Shown in pieces: positions 1 to 9,346 of a stretch of DNA of 64,000 nucleotides (position 1 is the first letter of the stretch; each line of letters begins with the position of its first letter). The stretch lies in contig JADKGN010000001.1 of assembly GCA_016722705.1 (NCBI GenBank), positions 744,001 to 808,000 of the forward strand, in the 5' to 3' direction. Origin of the DNA: Candidatus Dechloromonas phosphoritropha (GTDB lineage Bacteria > Pseudomonadota > Gammaproteobacteria > Burkholderiales > Rhodocyclaceae). A program made the translations under genes and the position numbers. The notes under the pieces were generated by a model. That model was given only the letters and a program-made list of their open reading frames with translations, had not been told where the DNA came from and searched no databases.

Positions 1-238
1 TTACGGAAAATGACGTGTTGTCCTGCAGAAATCCATCCAGTGTGGCGTTGATGGATGCGACACGCAGTCTTCCAGCAACATTCTTGGTGCCGAAGTACAC
101 CGCGATGCGCTCATCGGTGCCGATGGCGCCGACCTGCTGACGATTCTTCACAACGTTGTATTCAATCGATTGCAAACCCTCGACGGTTTCCTCGTTGATT
201 TTTACTTCCGATGAAAATGCAGTAAATAGTTGTGCCAT
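1..238 (-). CDS. Contractile-tail tube protein (partial, cut by window edge)
   Basis: The first 79 residues (MAQLFTAFSSEVKINEETVE...) are visible and the frame is still open at the window edge. It starts at 238 with a good ribosome site (GAGGGAG) in the 22-bp gap after the sheath gene. A small acidic beta-rich protein directly after a tail sheath gene is, in myovirus and phage-like injection systems, the inner tube (gp19-like). The call rests mainly on this gene order and size; no diagnostic motif is visible. It is probably co-transcribed with the sheath gene. Confidence 0.55.
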   Translation of the reverse strand, partial: MAQLFTAFSSEVKINEETVEGLQSIEYNVVKNRQQVGAIGTDERIAVYFGTKNVAGRLRVASINATLDGFLQDNTSFSV

Positions 239-260
239 GCTGATGCTCCCTCAAACCGAA

Positions 261-2549
261 TCAATTCTTCACAAGAATCGTGGCGTAGATGTAATCGATT
301 GCACGCACCGGACGAATCGCAATATCGATGCGCACGATGCCATTGGCGAAGTCGGTCTGGGTCGAATACACGTTGACAAAAAACGCCGGATCTTTACCGT
401 CAGTACTCGGCACCAGCGCGCCATCCCTTTCCATCTGAAGGAAGAGCGCGATGATTTGTTGGCGCAGTGCGTTGCGTGCTCCCTCGTTGTTGAGCAGGCC
501 GATATATTTGTCCGAGATTGCTTTGACTTCGCGTACTGATTTATTGGCCGTGCGCTGCACATTGATTTGCCGGCCGCTGGTCAACAAACCTTTGACGACA
601 ATCGTGCCAAGCCCGCGTTTCTGGTTGATCGCCACCACGTTGCCGGTGATCAGGTGTTCCAGCTGCGAATCGGTGTAAGTTCCGGGGGGCACGCCAAGTG
701 CCGCGACCGTTTTAAACGTCGGCGACTGAAAATAATCCTGGCGGCCGAGCAAGCCTGCAAGCGCCGCTTCAGTACCGGCTGGCGCGCTCAAAATGAAATG
801 GTCGCTGCGCACATCGTCCGCATGGTCGAGCATCGCATCGACTTTGGGCGATTCGGTTTTTGTCACCGACCCAATGCCAATGCGATTGCGCGCCACATCC
901 GCCATCTTCGTGCAATGCGCGACCACCAGTTTGTGTACCGATTTAATGCCGCTGTCGTCGAGTTGATTCGCGACAGATGCGATCACCAAATCCACTTCTT
1001 CGGCCGCCTCCAGATTTTCCAGCGCCGTTTGGTAGTCGTCAGCAAGCTGGGATGTCCCGCCACTCAGCGCTAGCGGCCTCGAGTTGTGCACCGGTAGCGA
1101 AGTCGCGTGGCTGCGCACGAACAGGTCATGTGCACGAATCAGGCTGGAAGTACTTGCCAATACTTCGGGCAGGTAATTGATATCGTCCGGATCCAGCGTA
1201 AGATTGTTGAACGTTTCCGCAGTGGCGCCATCTTGCGACACCACGACATTGACGACACCGGTTTTTCCGTCGATGGTCGATATGCTCTGCATAATTGCTA
1301 CCGCCAGAGCGCCGCTCGCGCCGGTTGCCGGCACAATCTCGAGCAACGGGTCGCTTGCAACGCCGTCAGTCAAGGCCAGCGCCGGTCCCTTGTTGCGCCC
1401 CGCTTTAAGATTGGTGCCGGTGTTGACATCCGGCAACTGCGTGGCAGCGCCGACTATGGAGAAACCCAACAGTGGGTCGTTCAGCGCCACAAACGCGGCG
1501 AGATCCGCAAGATTGCTGTAACTCGCCGTATCCCGGCCCTCGGTGATGACATCAATGTTGACGCGGCGTGGCAATGGTGTTCCTGCAATGACAGAGGGAA
1601 GCACCGCGCCGCGCGCCACAATCACAACGTCGGGATCATTCGCCGTTGCGGCGATTAGGGCCTTGATCGTGGTAAACGGCCCCAGCGTGCGCGGCGCGCC
1701 CACGGCAGGGGTAATCACGATATTCACACTGTCTGGGCCACCGCTCGACACGTTGACGCGAATGCCAGTGCCCGCGCTGCCTGCTTGCCGTGCGGAGACT
1801 TCAATGCTGGGGGCATCGGCAGCACCGACCAACACCAGCCCGGCCTGACCATCGCTGACGACAATCGAACTGAGGTTGCCATTTTTCCCAGTCTTCTTGG
1901 CGGTGGCGAGAATGACATCCGTGGCACCCGACTGCAAGGTAGTGAACGCCGCGCGCGCCTCCACATCGGCCAGCGGCGCGCTGGCGATGGTTGCCGGCAG
2001 TGCCTTCTGAAACAGTGGGTCGATCGCAACCAGAATCCGCGAGTCGTTATTGATCCGATCAAAAAAATAATCTGGGCTGTCTTCGTTTAACCCCAGATTA
2101 TTCAAGACCTCGACGACTTGGCCATTATTCAAGATTTCGAGGTTGACATATTTAATACCCTTGCCAGATAACGTCTTGATTTGTGTTACTTTCACTGAAA
2201 TATTGTTGCCCCACGCACCCTCGGCGCGTGCTTCCAAAGTGACAACCTGATCGCCATCATCATCGAGCAGTGTGCGCGTTGCTTTTTGCGCGCTGCCCGG
2301 TGCCACTCGCGCAATGACCATACGCGAAACACCGTTGGCAAAGGCCTCGCGTACCTCCGGCAGGGTGTAGCGGCTGGCAGGGCCAAATAGTTCGACAAAT
2401 TCGCCGAAATTACTCACTGGCGTGGGAGTAGTCGGGCCTCGATCAGTAACGCCAATAACGCCCAATATGCCCGTAGCCCCAGGCAATACAGGTGCTGGCT
2501 CGAATTCGGTTTTGACTTGAACGCCGGGAACTATTAACGCCGAGGCCAT
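261..2549 (-). CDS. Contractile tail sheath protein
   Basis: About 762 residues. The N-terminus (MASALIVPGVQVKTEFEPAP) and the C-terminal block running from RTANKSVREVKAISDKYIG to IDIAIRPVRAIDYIYATI match the usual pattern of phage and phage-like sheath proteins, where the conserved C-terminal domain forms the contractile layer and the middle is variable. ATGs occur at 2561, 2555 and 2549; I prefer 2549 because GGAG lies 6 nt upstream of it. Sheath subunits stack around the tube and contract to drive it through the target envelope. It could belong to a prophage, a tailocin or an extracellular injection system; baseplate genes needed to decide lie outside the window. Confidence 0.85.
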   Translation of the reverse strand: MASALIVPGVQVKTEFEPAPVLPGATGILGVIGVTDRGPTTPTPVSNFGEFVELFGPASRYTLPEVREAFANGVSRMVIARVAPGSAQKATRTLLDDDGDQVVTLEARAEGAWGNNISVKVTQIKTLSGKGIKYVNLEILNNGQVVEVLNNLGLNEDSPDYFFDRINNDSRILVAIDPLFQKALPATIASAPLADVEARAAFTTLQSGATDVILATAKKTGKNGNLSSIVVSDGQAGLVLVGAADAPSIEVSARQAGSAGTGIRVNVSSGGPDSVNIVITPAVGAPRTLGPFTTIKALIAATANDPDVVIVARGAVLPSVIAGTPLPRRVNIDVITEGRDTASYSNLADLAAFVALNDPLLGFSIVGAATQLPDVNTGTNLKAGRNKGPALALTDGVASDPLLEIVPATGASGALAVAIMQSISTIDGKTGVVNVVVSQDGATAETFNNLTLDPDDINYLPEVLASTSSLIRAHDLFVRSHATSLPVHNSRPLALSGGTSQLADDYQTALENLEAAEEVDLVIASVANQLDDSGIKSVHKLVVAHCTKMADVARNRIGIGSVTKTESPKVDAMLDHADDVRSDHFILSAPAGTEAALAGLLGRQDYFQSPTFKTVAALGVPPGTYTDSQLEHLITGNVVAINQKRGLGTIVVKGLLTSGRQINVQRTANKSVREVKAISDKYIGLLNNEGARNALRQQIIALFLQMERDGALVPSTDGKDPAFFVNVYSTQTDFANGIVRIDIAIRPVRAIDYIYATILVKN

Positions 2550-2832
2550 ATCCATCTCCATAATAATTATATAAAAATACCGAGAACCGTTGTCGGTGCT
2601 CTTTAGGGAATATCTGAAAAAATCCCAATTTTCATGAGCGAATTGGATACTTAAGCATGAACGACAAGAAATCGGGTTAATTTCGGGTATTTCACCTTCT
2701 GAATGCTTGCCCTTGCGGGCTATTTTACGTTCCCAGATCTTTCAGGCGCTAGTGCACAATTAGCACTAACTTATACAACAGGGGCTTAAATTCAAGATTT
2801 TCGGCATGAACCACCCCTATCCCCATCCTGAT
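2550..2832. other. Intergenic region between tail module and IS5 element
   Basis: No gene seen. It holds a weak hairpin (GCCC/GGGC followed by TATTTT, about 2708-2725) and a small inverted repeat (TAGTGC/GCACTA, about 2751-2769) that could be an operator or the edge of inserted DNA. The terminal repeats of the adjacent IS5 element were looked for here but could not be fixed. Confidence 0.4.
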
Positions 2833-3801
2833 TCATACACCAGCCACAATTTGCTCAGCGCGGACGGATTTCGGCATGCCGAGGTACGTGAACCGGTTGA
2901 TGATCGCCACCCGAACGTGGCTCTCGGCAGCCTGCCGGTCAAACGCACGGGAGAACAGGTGACCGCCCAATTGTTTGAGCCGATACATCATGTTTTCGGC
3001 AATGCTGCGTCGGTGGTAAGCGGAATCCTCCTTCCAGCCGGCGCGACCCCTGGATTGGATCTCAGCCAGGAGGGCATCCCGGGGATGGTCGTTTCCCCAG
3101 GTCACCGCATCCTCACGTGGAGCAATTGTCGCCTTGGCATCCCGCTCGCGGATTGCAGCATGGGTGCCTGCGGTGGCGTAGGCGCCATCGGCAGCGACTT
3201 GGGAGACTTCACCCTCGACTTGCGCCAACAGGTCAGGAAAAACGTCGCTGTCGTGCCAGTCGACGCTAGTCACCTCAATGCCAATGATGTCTTTGGCCGT
3301 TTCATCAACCACCAGGTGAATCTTGCGCCAGGTGCGGCGCTTGCCATCCCCTTGCGAGCGGACTTGCCATTCGCCTTCGCCGAATATCTTCAGGCCTGTG
3401 GCGTCGACCATCACATGGGTGGCCCCGGTTCTCGGGCGCCGGGGTATCTGCACTTCCAGCGTGGCTGCCCGGCGCGACATGTGGGTGTGATCCGGCACCG
3501 GCAAATCCAGCGCAGACAAACGCATCAACGACTTGAGCAGGCCTTCGGTGGCCCGGTAGGGCAGACGGAACAGGGCTTTGAGCGTCAGGCAGGTCTGGAT
3601 CGCCAGGTCCGAGTAAGTCCCCGGCTTGCCGCGCCCGACCGGTCGCGGCGGCGTCCAACTCTGGGCGATGCTGGCTTGGTCAAACCAGATCGTCAGGTTG
3701 CCGCGATTGACCAGCGCTCGATCGGTTTCCGCCCAGTTCTTTACCTGGTAGCGGTATTTCGGCTGTGCCGTGCGCTCGTCTCTCTGGGTTCTTGCAGCCA
3801 T
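2833..3801 (-). CDS. IS5 family (IS903-like) transposase
   Basis: 322 residues, full length for the family. The N-terminal YRYQVKNWAETDRALVNRG and WFD motifs are typical of the IS903 group. Candidate DDE residues are in VMVDATGLKIFGEGEW, VAADGAYATAGTH and RSIAENMMYRLKQLGGH. The frame is intact, so the enzyme may be active. I could not identify matching terminal repeats or a target duplication, so the element boundaries are left open. Confidence 0.9.
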   Translation of the reverse strand: MAARTQRDERTAQPKYRYQVKNWAETDRALVNRGNLTIWFDQASIAQSWTPPRPVGRGKPGTYSDLAIQTCLTLKALFRLPYRATEGLLKSLMRLSALDLPVPDHTHMSRRAATLEVQIPRRPRTGATHVMVDATGLKIFGEGEWQVRSQGDGKRRTWRKIHLVVDETAKDIIGIEVTSVDWHDSDVFPDLLAQVEGEVSQVAADGAYATAGTHAAIRERDAKATIAPREDAVTWGNDHPRDALLAEIQSRGRAGWKEDSAYHRRSIAENMMYRLKQLGGHLFSRAFDRQAAESHVRVAIINRFTYLGMPKSVRAEQIVAGV

Positions 3802-4386
3802 CTGTATCTCTCTCGCTCGTCAAAAACTCGCCACACGGCGAACTATGACATTATATTGCTCCAATGCCGATCTTTCATGGCAATCATCTCCTTTGGCCCT
3901 GCTCAACAATTGAGCAGAAAGGTTAGTCACCCTGAGTAATTTTCAAAGCGCACTACTCAAACTATCTGGGTCCTATTCAACACGCGACAACACGCGTGCC
4001 CCATCAGTTTCCTAGGCCGACGCCATGTCTGGTTCGGCGCAACCCATCCCCACCCCGTCAGTCGGGGCCGCACCCCAGACCTCGCGACAAATCGCAGCGA
4101 AGCGTGCAGAACCGAATCATGCCGGCCTCGACGCTCATCAATCCCGTTAAAAAATCCGGGTACAAAAACTCTACCTCATCTGGGCCTTGTAGTACAAGGC
4201 TTTCCGGGCAGAAAATGGCTCCCTTCGCCAGGATATTTCAATTGCATGCAAACGACCCTGCAAGAACGCCACTTTTCTCAATGAAATCAACAACCGGCCC
4301 AATCAGGGTGGCACAGCGTCAGTGTTCGGTCGCCGCACTGGACGTGCACAGTTTGCGGTGGCCAGCGCGCAGGTTGAAGAATGAGC
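3802..4386. other. Non-coding stretch between IS5 and ISAs1
   Basis: No convincing gene. A short plus-strand open tail (…KNATFLNEINNRPNQGG…QVEE, about 4255-4383) ends in a TGA that lies inside the ISAs1 target duplication. It may be the 3' remnant of an unidentified gene. The longer frames here look like chance openings. Confidence 0.3.
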
Positions 4387-5652
4387 CAGGGCAATCGCAT
4401 TTACTTCTTGAGGAGAGAGGCCGAGCAATGAGGCCCGATATTTTGGGAGTCGATCTGCGGTTTTTCAGCGGGAGCGCAAACTGCGCTTGGGGTACTGAGT
4501 ATCTTGGCGTAGCAACGCAATGGCGAACTTGCGCAGGGTGGCGAAGTTATGCGGCGCGTGGTCTTTGCGGACACGGCAGTTGTCCTCTCGAAACGTGACA
4601 TCGAGCACCCAATGCAGGCTGTTCTCGATACCTCAATGACTGCGTGCTGCGTTGGCAAAAGACGCTGCGGAGGTGACGCCCTTGCTGCCGATGTAGAAGG
4701 CGCGCTCCTTGGAAAGCGTGCCGTTGATGTCCCGCTGTCGCTCGATCATGCCGACGCCAGCGAGTTTTGGCCAGTGTGTCTGGAACTTCTTGTCCAGCCA
4801 GGACAGGTTCGTGACCCACATCGCCCGTCGGGCTTCGATGCGGCCATGGTTCTTCTCGACAGATTGGAATCGATCAACCGGCAGCGTGCCGAAGCCGGCT
4901 GTCTCGCCATCAGAAAAGAACTCTCGCAAGGCATTCGCCAAGGTTTCCTGATTATCCTTGACGGCCAGCAGATAATTCCCGCCCTCGTCGAGAATCTTCC
5001 GGGCAATCTCGGTCTGGCAACCGATGGCATCAATCGTCACGATGCATCTCTTGAGGGTCAGTGTGTCGAGCAGCGCCTTGATGGCGGGTATCTCGTTGCC
5101 CTTGCCACGGGTATGCTCCTGGGCCAGACACAAGCCGCTGGCAGTGGCGTAAGCGCTGATCGTGTGCAGCGCGCTGTTATGGCCATCCCGGGAACCACAG
5201 GCGGTCTTGCCGTCGATGGCGACTACCCCCGCCACAACGCCGATGAGGCCGCTGATCCATTCACGGAAACAGGTCTCGAATACTTGGGCATCCAGCAGGC
5301 GGAATACCCGGCCAAAAGTGTCATGGGACGGTGTGCCGTGCTCAAGAACCAGGTGCTGCTTCAGCCAAGCCTCGTTGTCCTCGACCCATTCGGCGACATC
5401 CACCCAACTATCCGCTTCGCACAACACTGCGCACAGCGCCATCAGGATCATTTCCGTCAGATCGTGCCACTGCGCAGGCCCGGTGCGAGGATCATCCAGA
5501 CCAACAAATACTTCCGCCAGTGTCATTTCCATTCCCGACAAAAGTCGAGAGTAGACCTGATTCCGACCGAGTCCACAAGCCCCCGTCATAACTCACTGAC
5601 ACTAAACAACTTTCCAGCAGGGTTTACGATATCTGCGTATGCAATAGCCCTG
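4387..5652 (-). mobile_element. ISAs1 family insertion sequence with 10-bp target duplication
   Basis: 1266 bp. The ends are related inverted repeats: CAGGGCAATCGCATTT at 4387 and, as its complement, TATGCAATAGCCCTG ending at 5652. The flanks carry an exact 10-bp duplication AAGAATGAGC (4377-4386 and 5653-5662), the size expected for ISAs1. The insertion therefore has intact borders, although its transposase gene carries a nonsense codon. Confidence 0.9.
4465..5532 (-). pseudogene. ISAs1 transposase with internal TGA
   Basis: Reading from the ATG at 5532 (MEMTLAEVFVGLDDPRTG) gives the usual ISAs1 layout, with VVAIDGKTACGSRD and ITIDAIGCQTEIA style catalytic blocks (here VTIDAIGCQTEIARKI) and HTISAYATASGL. 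At 4633-4635 the frame hits TGA just where the family has HWGIEN; the codon should be TGG. The same frame then continues (GIENSLHWVLDVTFRED...) to a natural TGA at 4465, giving about 355 codons. A single G-to-A change explains the break. Confidence 0.88.
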
Positions 5653-5696
5653 AAGAATGAGCTTCCCTCTGTTTTTCGTCTTCCAACTCATTGGCA

Positions 5697-6105
5697 TTAT
5701 GCCGCCAATTGCTGCTCATGCTGAGTCATAATCCAGTCTTCTAGGAATTTCATGGGCAAAGCGTAGCCGAGCGTGGAATGACGACGTCTGCGGTTGTCCC
5801 CCAAAAGGACTTCCTTCAGGGGGTAGAACGGTTGGATGTAGTCGAACAGATCGGCTTGCACTTCGGCCCGCGTGCTGTAGCGGGTGCCATGCACCCGCTC
5901 ATTTTTCAGACTGTTGAAGAAGCTCTCGGTCGGCGCGTTGTCCCAGCAGTTGCCCTTGCGGCTCATCGAACAGACCATCCCGTGGGCTTTCAGCCGCGCC
6001 TGAAAGGCGTGGCTTGCATACTGGCTTCCTCGGTCGGAGTGATGGATCAGGCCCGGTGCCGGTTTTTTGTGGAACCAGGCCATGGTCACCCGAGTTCGAC
6101 AGCCA
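5697..6105 (-). pseudogene. IS3 family OrfB C-terminal remnant
   Basis: The fragment contains the end of an rve integrase core: GLIHHSDRGSQYAS, then MSRKGNCWDNAPTESFFNSL and RRRRHSTLGYALPMKF. The N-terminal half and OrfA are missing; homology fades near position 6105, just upstream of MAWFHKKPAPG. It lies immediately beyond the ISAs1 insertion. It cannot encode a functional transposase. Confidence 0.85.
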
Positions 6106-6153
6106 GAAGCGCAAGTCATTGACTATGCGAGGGATGCATATTTGAAATTGGCA

Positions 6154-6378
6154 CTACAAGCGTTTTGTTGAGGGTTCCGGGAGGTCGATGGTTTCGAAGA
6201 GATCCTTTTGTTCCGGCGTGATGGCCGACAGCCCTGAGGCCGACTGACGTTGATGCAAGGTAATCTGATGAAACTGAATCCGGCGCACGATCTCCAAGGC
6301 TCGCTCGGGTGTGAGCCGCATGTCCGGTACGCCTGGGGCATCTTCAGGGGCGAACCACACCCGTTTAGGGTCACCCGC
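6154..6378 (-). pseudogene. IS1634-like transposase C-terminal fragment
   Basis: About 75 codons: VLAGDPKRVWFAPEDAPGVP, then TPERALEIVRRIQFHQITLH and LSAITPEQKDLFETIDLPEP. This resembles the end of IS1634/IS4-type transposases. The family is also represented by the N-terminal part starting at 63524, though I cannot show that the two are pieces of one element. It abuts a cytochrome b fragment on the other strand near 6350-6375. Confidence 0.55.
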
Positions 6379-6663
6379 GAGCACAAGCATAATCCGCTGC
6401 AAACCTTCGCCTATCTTGGCGTGACAGTTCTGATCAATCCGCTGATCTGAATTTCCGGTCTCGCCTATCTTTACTACAACGAACTCGAAACTGCCGGGAT
6501 GGCGCTCGATCTCGGCACGATCGCCCTGCTCCATACCATCGGCGCCTTCTTGATGCTCGCCTTCCTGATCGGCCACATCTACGTCATCACGACCAGGCAT
6601 ACGGTCGGTGCCCACTTCAAGGCTATGGTTGCCGGCTGGGATGAGGGTGAAGAGCGCCACTGA
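6346..6663 (+). pseudogene. Cytochrome b (thiosulfate reductase/hydrogenase type) C-terminal remnant
   Basis: The plus strand encodes RVTREHKHNPLQTFAYLGVT, VLINPLI, then TGA at 6448-6450, then in the same frame ISGLAYLYYNELETAG and ALLHTIGAFLMLAFLIGHIY to a TGA at 6661. Two hydrophobic helices and the HKHNPLQ motif fit the C-terminal part of cytochrome b561-like membrane subunits of thiosulfate reductase or Ni/Fe-hydrogenase. The N-terminus has been replaced by IS1634-like DNA and there is an internal stop, so this is a dead fragment. Confidence 0.7.
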
Positions 6664-6794
6664 TCGCATATCGTGCATTCCGGTAGCGCCACAATACGCC
6701 GGATTGACTTCTGGCAGTGGCGCCGGGATACTTGCCTGAGCGGCGCTGCAATTGCCTTTCCCGAAACTCTGGAACTGATACGCGAGGTACCCGA

Positions 6795-7337
6795 ATGCTG
6801 ATCAAGAACGACCAGTCGATATTGCTGCTGATCGACTTGCAGGAGAAACTTGCTCCCGCCATCGAGGATATCGATGCGGTCATTCGTCACAACCTGTGGC
6901 TGGTTGACGTCGCGGGGCGCCTTTCGGTGCCGGTCGGTGCAACTGTTCAGTATCCGTCCGGACTCGGACCGCTCGTCCCGGAACTCAGCTCCCGCATTCA
7001 GCCCGATCGCATCGTCGAGAAGCTGCATTTCTCGGCCGTCGCCGACAACCGCCTGGGGTCGCTACCCGACATTTCCCGCCGCCAGATCGTTCTGACCGGT
7101 ACGGAAACGCATGTCTGCGTTCTGCAGACGGCACTTGATCTGCTGGCTCTGGGCAAGGAGGTATTTGTCGTTGCCGAGGCGGTCGGCTCGCGCCGCGCGT
7201 CCGACAAGGAACTTGGGCTGGCGCGCCTGCGTCAGGAGGGATGCCGCATCGTTTCGCGCGAGATGGTTGCCTTCGAGTGGCTGCACCAGGCTGGAACTGA
7301 TATGTTCAGACAGATCAGCCGCGAGTTCCTGCGCTGA
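6795..7337 (+). CDS. Isochorismatase-family cysteine hydrolase
   Basis: 180 residues from ATG 6795 with GAGG 7 nt upstream. The alpha/beta fold family catalytic triad is visible: Asp in LLLIDLQEKL, Lys in IVEKLHFSA and Cys in TGTETHVCVLQTAL, the last preceded by the family's cis-peptide region. Members hydrolyse amides or isochorismate-like substrates; this short form resembles YcaC/nicotinamidase-like hydrolases of unknown substrate. It converges on ppk2, which ends 96 bp downstream on the other strand, with a terminator hairpin between. Confidence 0.88.
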   Translation: MLIKNDQSILLLIDLQEKLAPAIEDIDAVIRHNLWLVDVAGRLSVPVGATVQYPSGLGPLVPELSSRIQPDRIVEKLHFSAVADNRLGSLPDISRRQIVLTGTETHVCVLQTALDLLALGKEVFVVAEAVGSRRASDKELGLARLRQEGCRIVSREMVAFEWLHQAGTDMFRQISREFLR

Positions 7338-7383
7338 GAATTTCAATCTCTGTCGCCGGAGCTACCGCAGTTTGTCTTGCTGT

Positions 7384-7407
7384 AAAAAAGGGCGCTTGTC
7401 GCGCCCC
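7384..7407 (-). terminator. Rho-independent terminator for ppk2
   Basis: On the minus strand a GGGCGC/GCGCCC stem with a 5-nt loop is followed by six T residues (A run at 7384-7389 on the plus strand). It lies 26 nt beyond the ppk2 stop codon. Confidence 0.8.
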
Positions 7408-7432
7408 AGAGTTAACCCTCGATCTGATCAGA

Positions 7433-8683
7433 TCACAGGATGGCCGTGTGCTCCACTTGCTGACTTCCACTCGGTTCGTAAACCACGTGCGGACGACCAA
7501 CCAGTAGTGGATCGACAGGCCCGATAGCCGCAACGTCCTTACCGGCATAGTCTATCTTGTGCAGCACGAAACGCATGGCGTTGAGACGCGCGCGCTTCTT
7601 ACAATCGGATTTGACCACCGTCCATGGTGCTTCAGTGGTGTCGGTATGGAAGAACATCGCCTCCTTGGCTTTGGTGTAATCGTCCCACTTGTCGAGCGAA
7701 GCCAGATCGATCGGCGACAGCTTCCACTGCTTGAGCGGGTGAACCTCGCGCTCCTTGAAGCGGCGACGCTGTTCCTTGCGGCTCACCGAGAACCAGAACT
7801 TCATCAGATGAATGCCGCTACGCACCAAAGTGCGTTCGAATTCAGGTGTCTGGCGCATGAACTCGCGGTATTCCTCCTCGTTGCAGAAACCCATCACACG
7901 CTCGACGCCGCCCCGATTGTACCATGATCGATCCATGAAAATGATCTCACCGGCCGTCGGCAGGTGCCTCACGTAACGCTGGAAGTACCACTGGCCACGC
8001 TCCTCCGTCGTCGGCTTCTCCAGCGCGACAACGCGCCCACCGCGCGGGTTGAGGTTCTCGGTAAAGCGTTTGATGGAACCACCCTTGCCAGCCGCATCAC
8101 GCCCCTCGAAGATGATGACCATGCGTTGGCCGGATTCCTTGACCCAGTTCTGCAGCTTAACCAGTTCGACCTGCAGACGATACTTCTGCTTCTCGTAGGC
8201 CTTGCGCGACATCAGGTTGCGATAGGGGTAGGAATTGTTGTCCCGCCAGCCGCTTGCCAGTTCGTCGTCCGGACTGGTCGGCAACTTCCATGCCGGCGCT
8301 TCGTCCTTGCCGAGCAGCGCCTTGCGCAGAGCCACCGCGTCATCCGGCGACGCGCCCGTCATAATCGCTTCCAGGGACTTGGCCAGTGCGACCGTATCAC
8401 CGGGAGGAGCATGAGCAATGATGTCTTTCAGGGCAACGGTCTTTTGCTCGACCGCAGCGCTGACAGCCTCGGCCACGTCATAGGCCTCCATCGCTTCGGG
8501 AGTGTGCGCCGGCGCAATGTCGCCAGCCGCAGCCCTGCGTGGCTGCGCCGCACGGGGCGTGGCGACGCGTGCCTTGAGCACCACCGGCTTGGCGGCCGGT
8601 GAATCGGCACTCCCGGCAGGTTTGGCGGCGGCAACCGCTTTGCTTTTTGTACCCGGTTCGGGCGTCGAAGTCTTCTTGTCCAT
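7433..8683 (-). CDS. ppk2: Polyphosphate kinase 2
   Basis: 416 residues; start at 8683 preceded by GGAGGAAG. The PPK2 domain fills the C-terminal two thirds: Walker A in FEGRDAAGKGG (about residues 193-202), lid region NPRGGRVVALEKPT, and Walker B FMDRSWYNRGGVERVMG (about 250-266). The first about 100 residues are a low-complexity Ala/Lys/Pro-rich extension. The enzyme moves phosphate between polyphosphate and nucleoside di/triphosphates in the cytoplasm; the single-domain SMc02148-like class usually favours nucleotide phosphorylation. It is a single-gene unit with its own terminator. Confidence 0.95.
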   Translation of the reverse strand: MDKKTSTPEPGTKSKAVAAAKPAGSADSPAAKPVVLKARVATPRAAQPRRAAAGDIAPAHTPEAMEAYDVAEAVSAAVEQKTVALKDIIAHAPPGDTVALAKSLEAIMTGASPDDAVALRKALLGKDEAPAWKLPTSPDDELASGWRDNNSYPYRNLMSRKAYEKQKYRLQVELVKLQNWVKESGQRMVIIFEGRDAAGKGGSIKRFTENLNPRGGRVVALEKPTTEERGQWYFQRYVRHLPTAGEIIFMDRSWYNRGGVERVMGFCNEEEYREFMRQTPEFERTLVRSGIHLMKFWFSVSRKEQRRRFKEREVHPLKQWKLSPIDLASLDKWDDYTKAKEAMFFHTDTTEAPWTVVKSDCKKRARLNAMRFVLHKIDYAGKDVAAIGPVDPLLVGRPHVVYEPSGSQQVEHTAIL

Positions 8684-8955
8684 CTAACTTCCTCCAGTAT
8701 GGTATGTGATCCGTTGTGAAAATCTTGAGTTCAGATTGCTGACTGACGAAACTTCGTCATAATAGACCCGACATGCTGGGCGCTTCAACCACTTGCAGGC
8801 AATTGGCCACTGTTTTTCTGAACTTTTTCGCTTCCCTGCGGCATGTGCGATAGACGCCCGCCCGCGATCATTCTCTTGACAAGGGCGGTTCCAAGTGGCG
8901 TTGGCGCAATGTAATGTCATAGCTTGCCGGGTAGCGGAATTTTGATGAGGCGGAT

Positions 8956-9346
8956 TCAACTCTGAAATGCAACAGGGTAATGACGGGAGTGTAGCTGACT
9001 CATGAAGAGGTCGTGAGGTGTATTGTAGTCAAGGCATTTTCGAGGTCGGTGATTGAGACGGAGCCTGGCAAGTCCGATATTTTTTCGGAGATGCCATCAA
9101 AGCTCATTTTCTTGGGGAAGAACTGCCGAATGAGGCCGTTCATATTCTCGTTGGCCCCGCGTTCCCAAGAAGCATAGGGTGGGCGAAGTAGCAATCAGCC
9201 TGGAGTTGCTCGGCAAATCGCTGATGCTGGGCAAACTCCTTCCCGTTATCCGTCGTCAGTGTGTGGACAGCGTTCGCGAAAGGCATCAGCAGGGAAATCA
9301 TCGCATCTGAGACTAAAGTGGATCCCTGAGTCAAGACAGATTTCAT
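8956..9346 (-). pseudogene. IS30 family transposase remnant (third IS30)
   Basis: Integrase-core pieces appear in three frames: VLTQGSTLVSDAMISLL and TLTTDNGKEFAQHQRFAEQL, then YASWERGANENMNGLIRQFF, then LNHRPRKCLDYNTPHDLF ending at 8956. At least two frameshifts separate them. The left terminal repeat survives at 8949-8974 and resembles those of the other IS30 copies (GAARTGCAACA core). The N-terminal half is missing because the fragment stops where the IS3 element begins at 9350. Confidence 0.82.

Noticed and set aside
2750..3960. Terminal repeats for the IS5/IS903 element
   Set aside because: Several short matches were tried around both ends but none gave convincing inverted repeats with a target duplication.
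3996..4598. 200-codon plus-strand open frame
   Set aside because: Proline/arginine-rich composition, crosses the ISAs1 border and target duplication, and lacks any recognisable motif.
4633..4635. TGA as recoded Trp or selenocysteine in ISAs1 (and at 6448-6450)
   Set aside because: Many genes here end with TGA in tight ATGA overlaps, no SECIS-like element was seen, and both genes are otherwise damaged or mobile.
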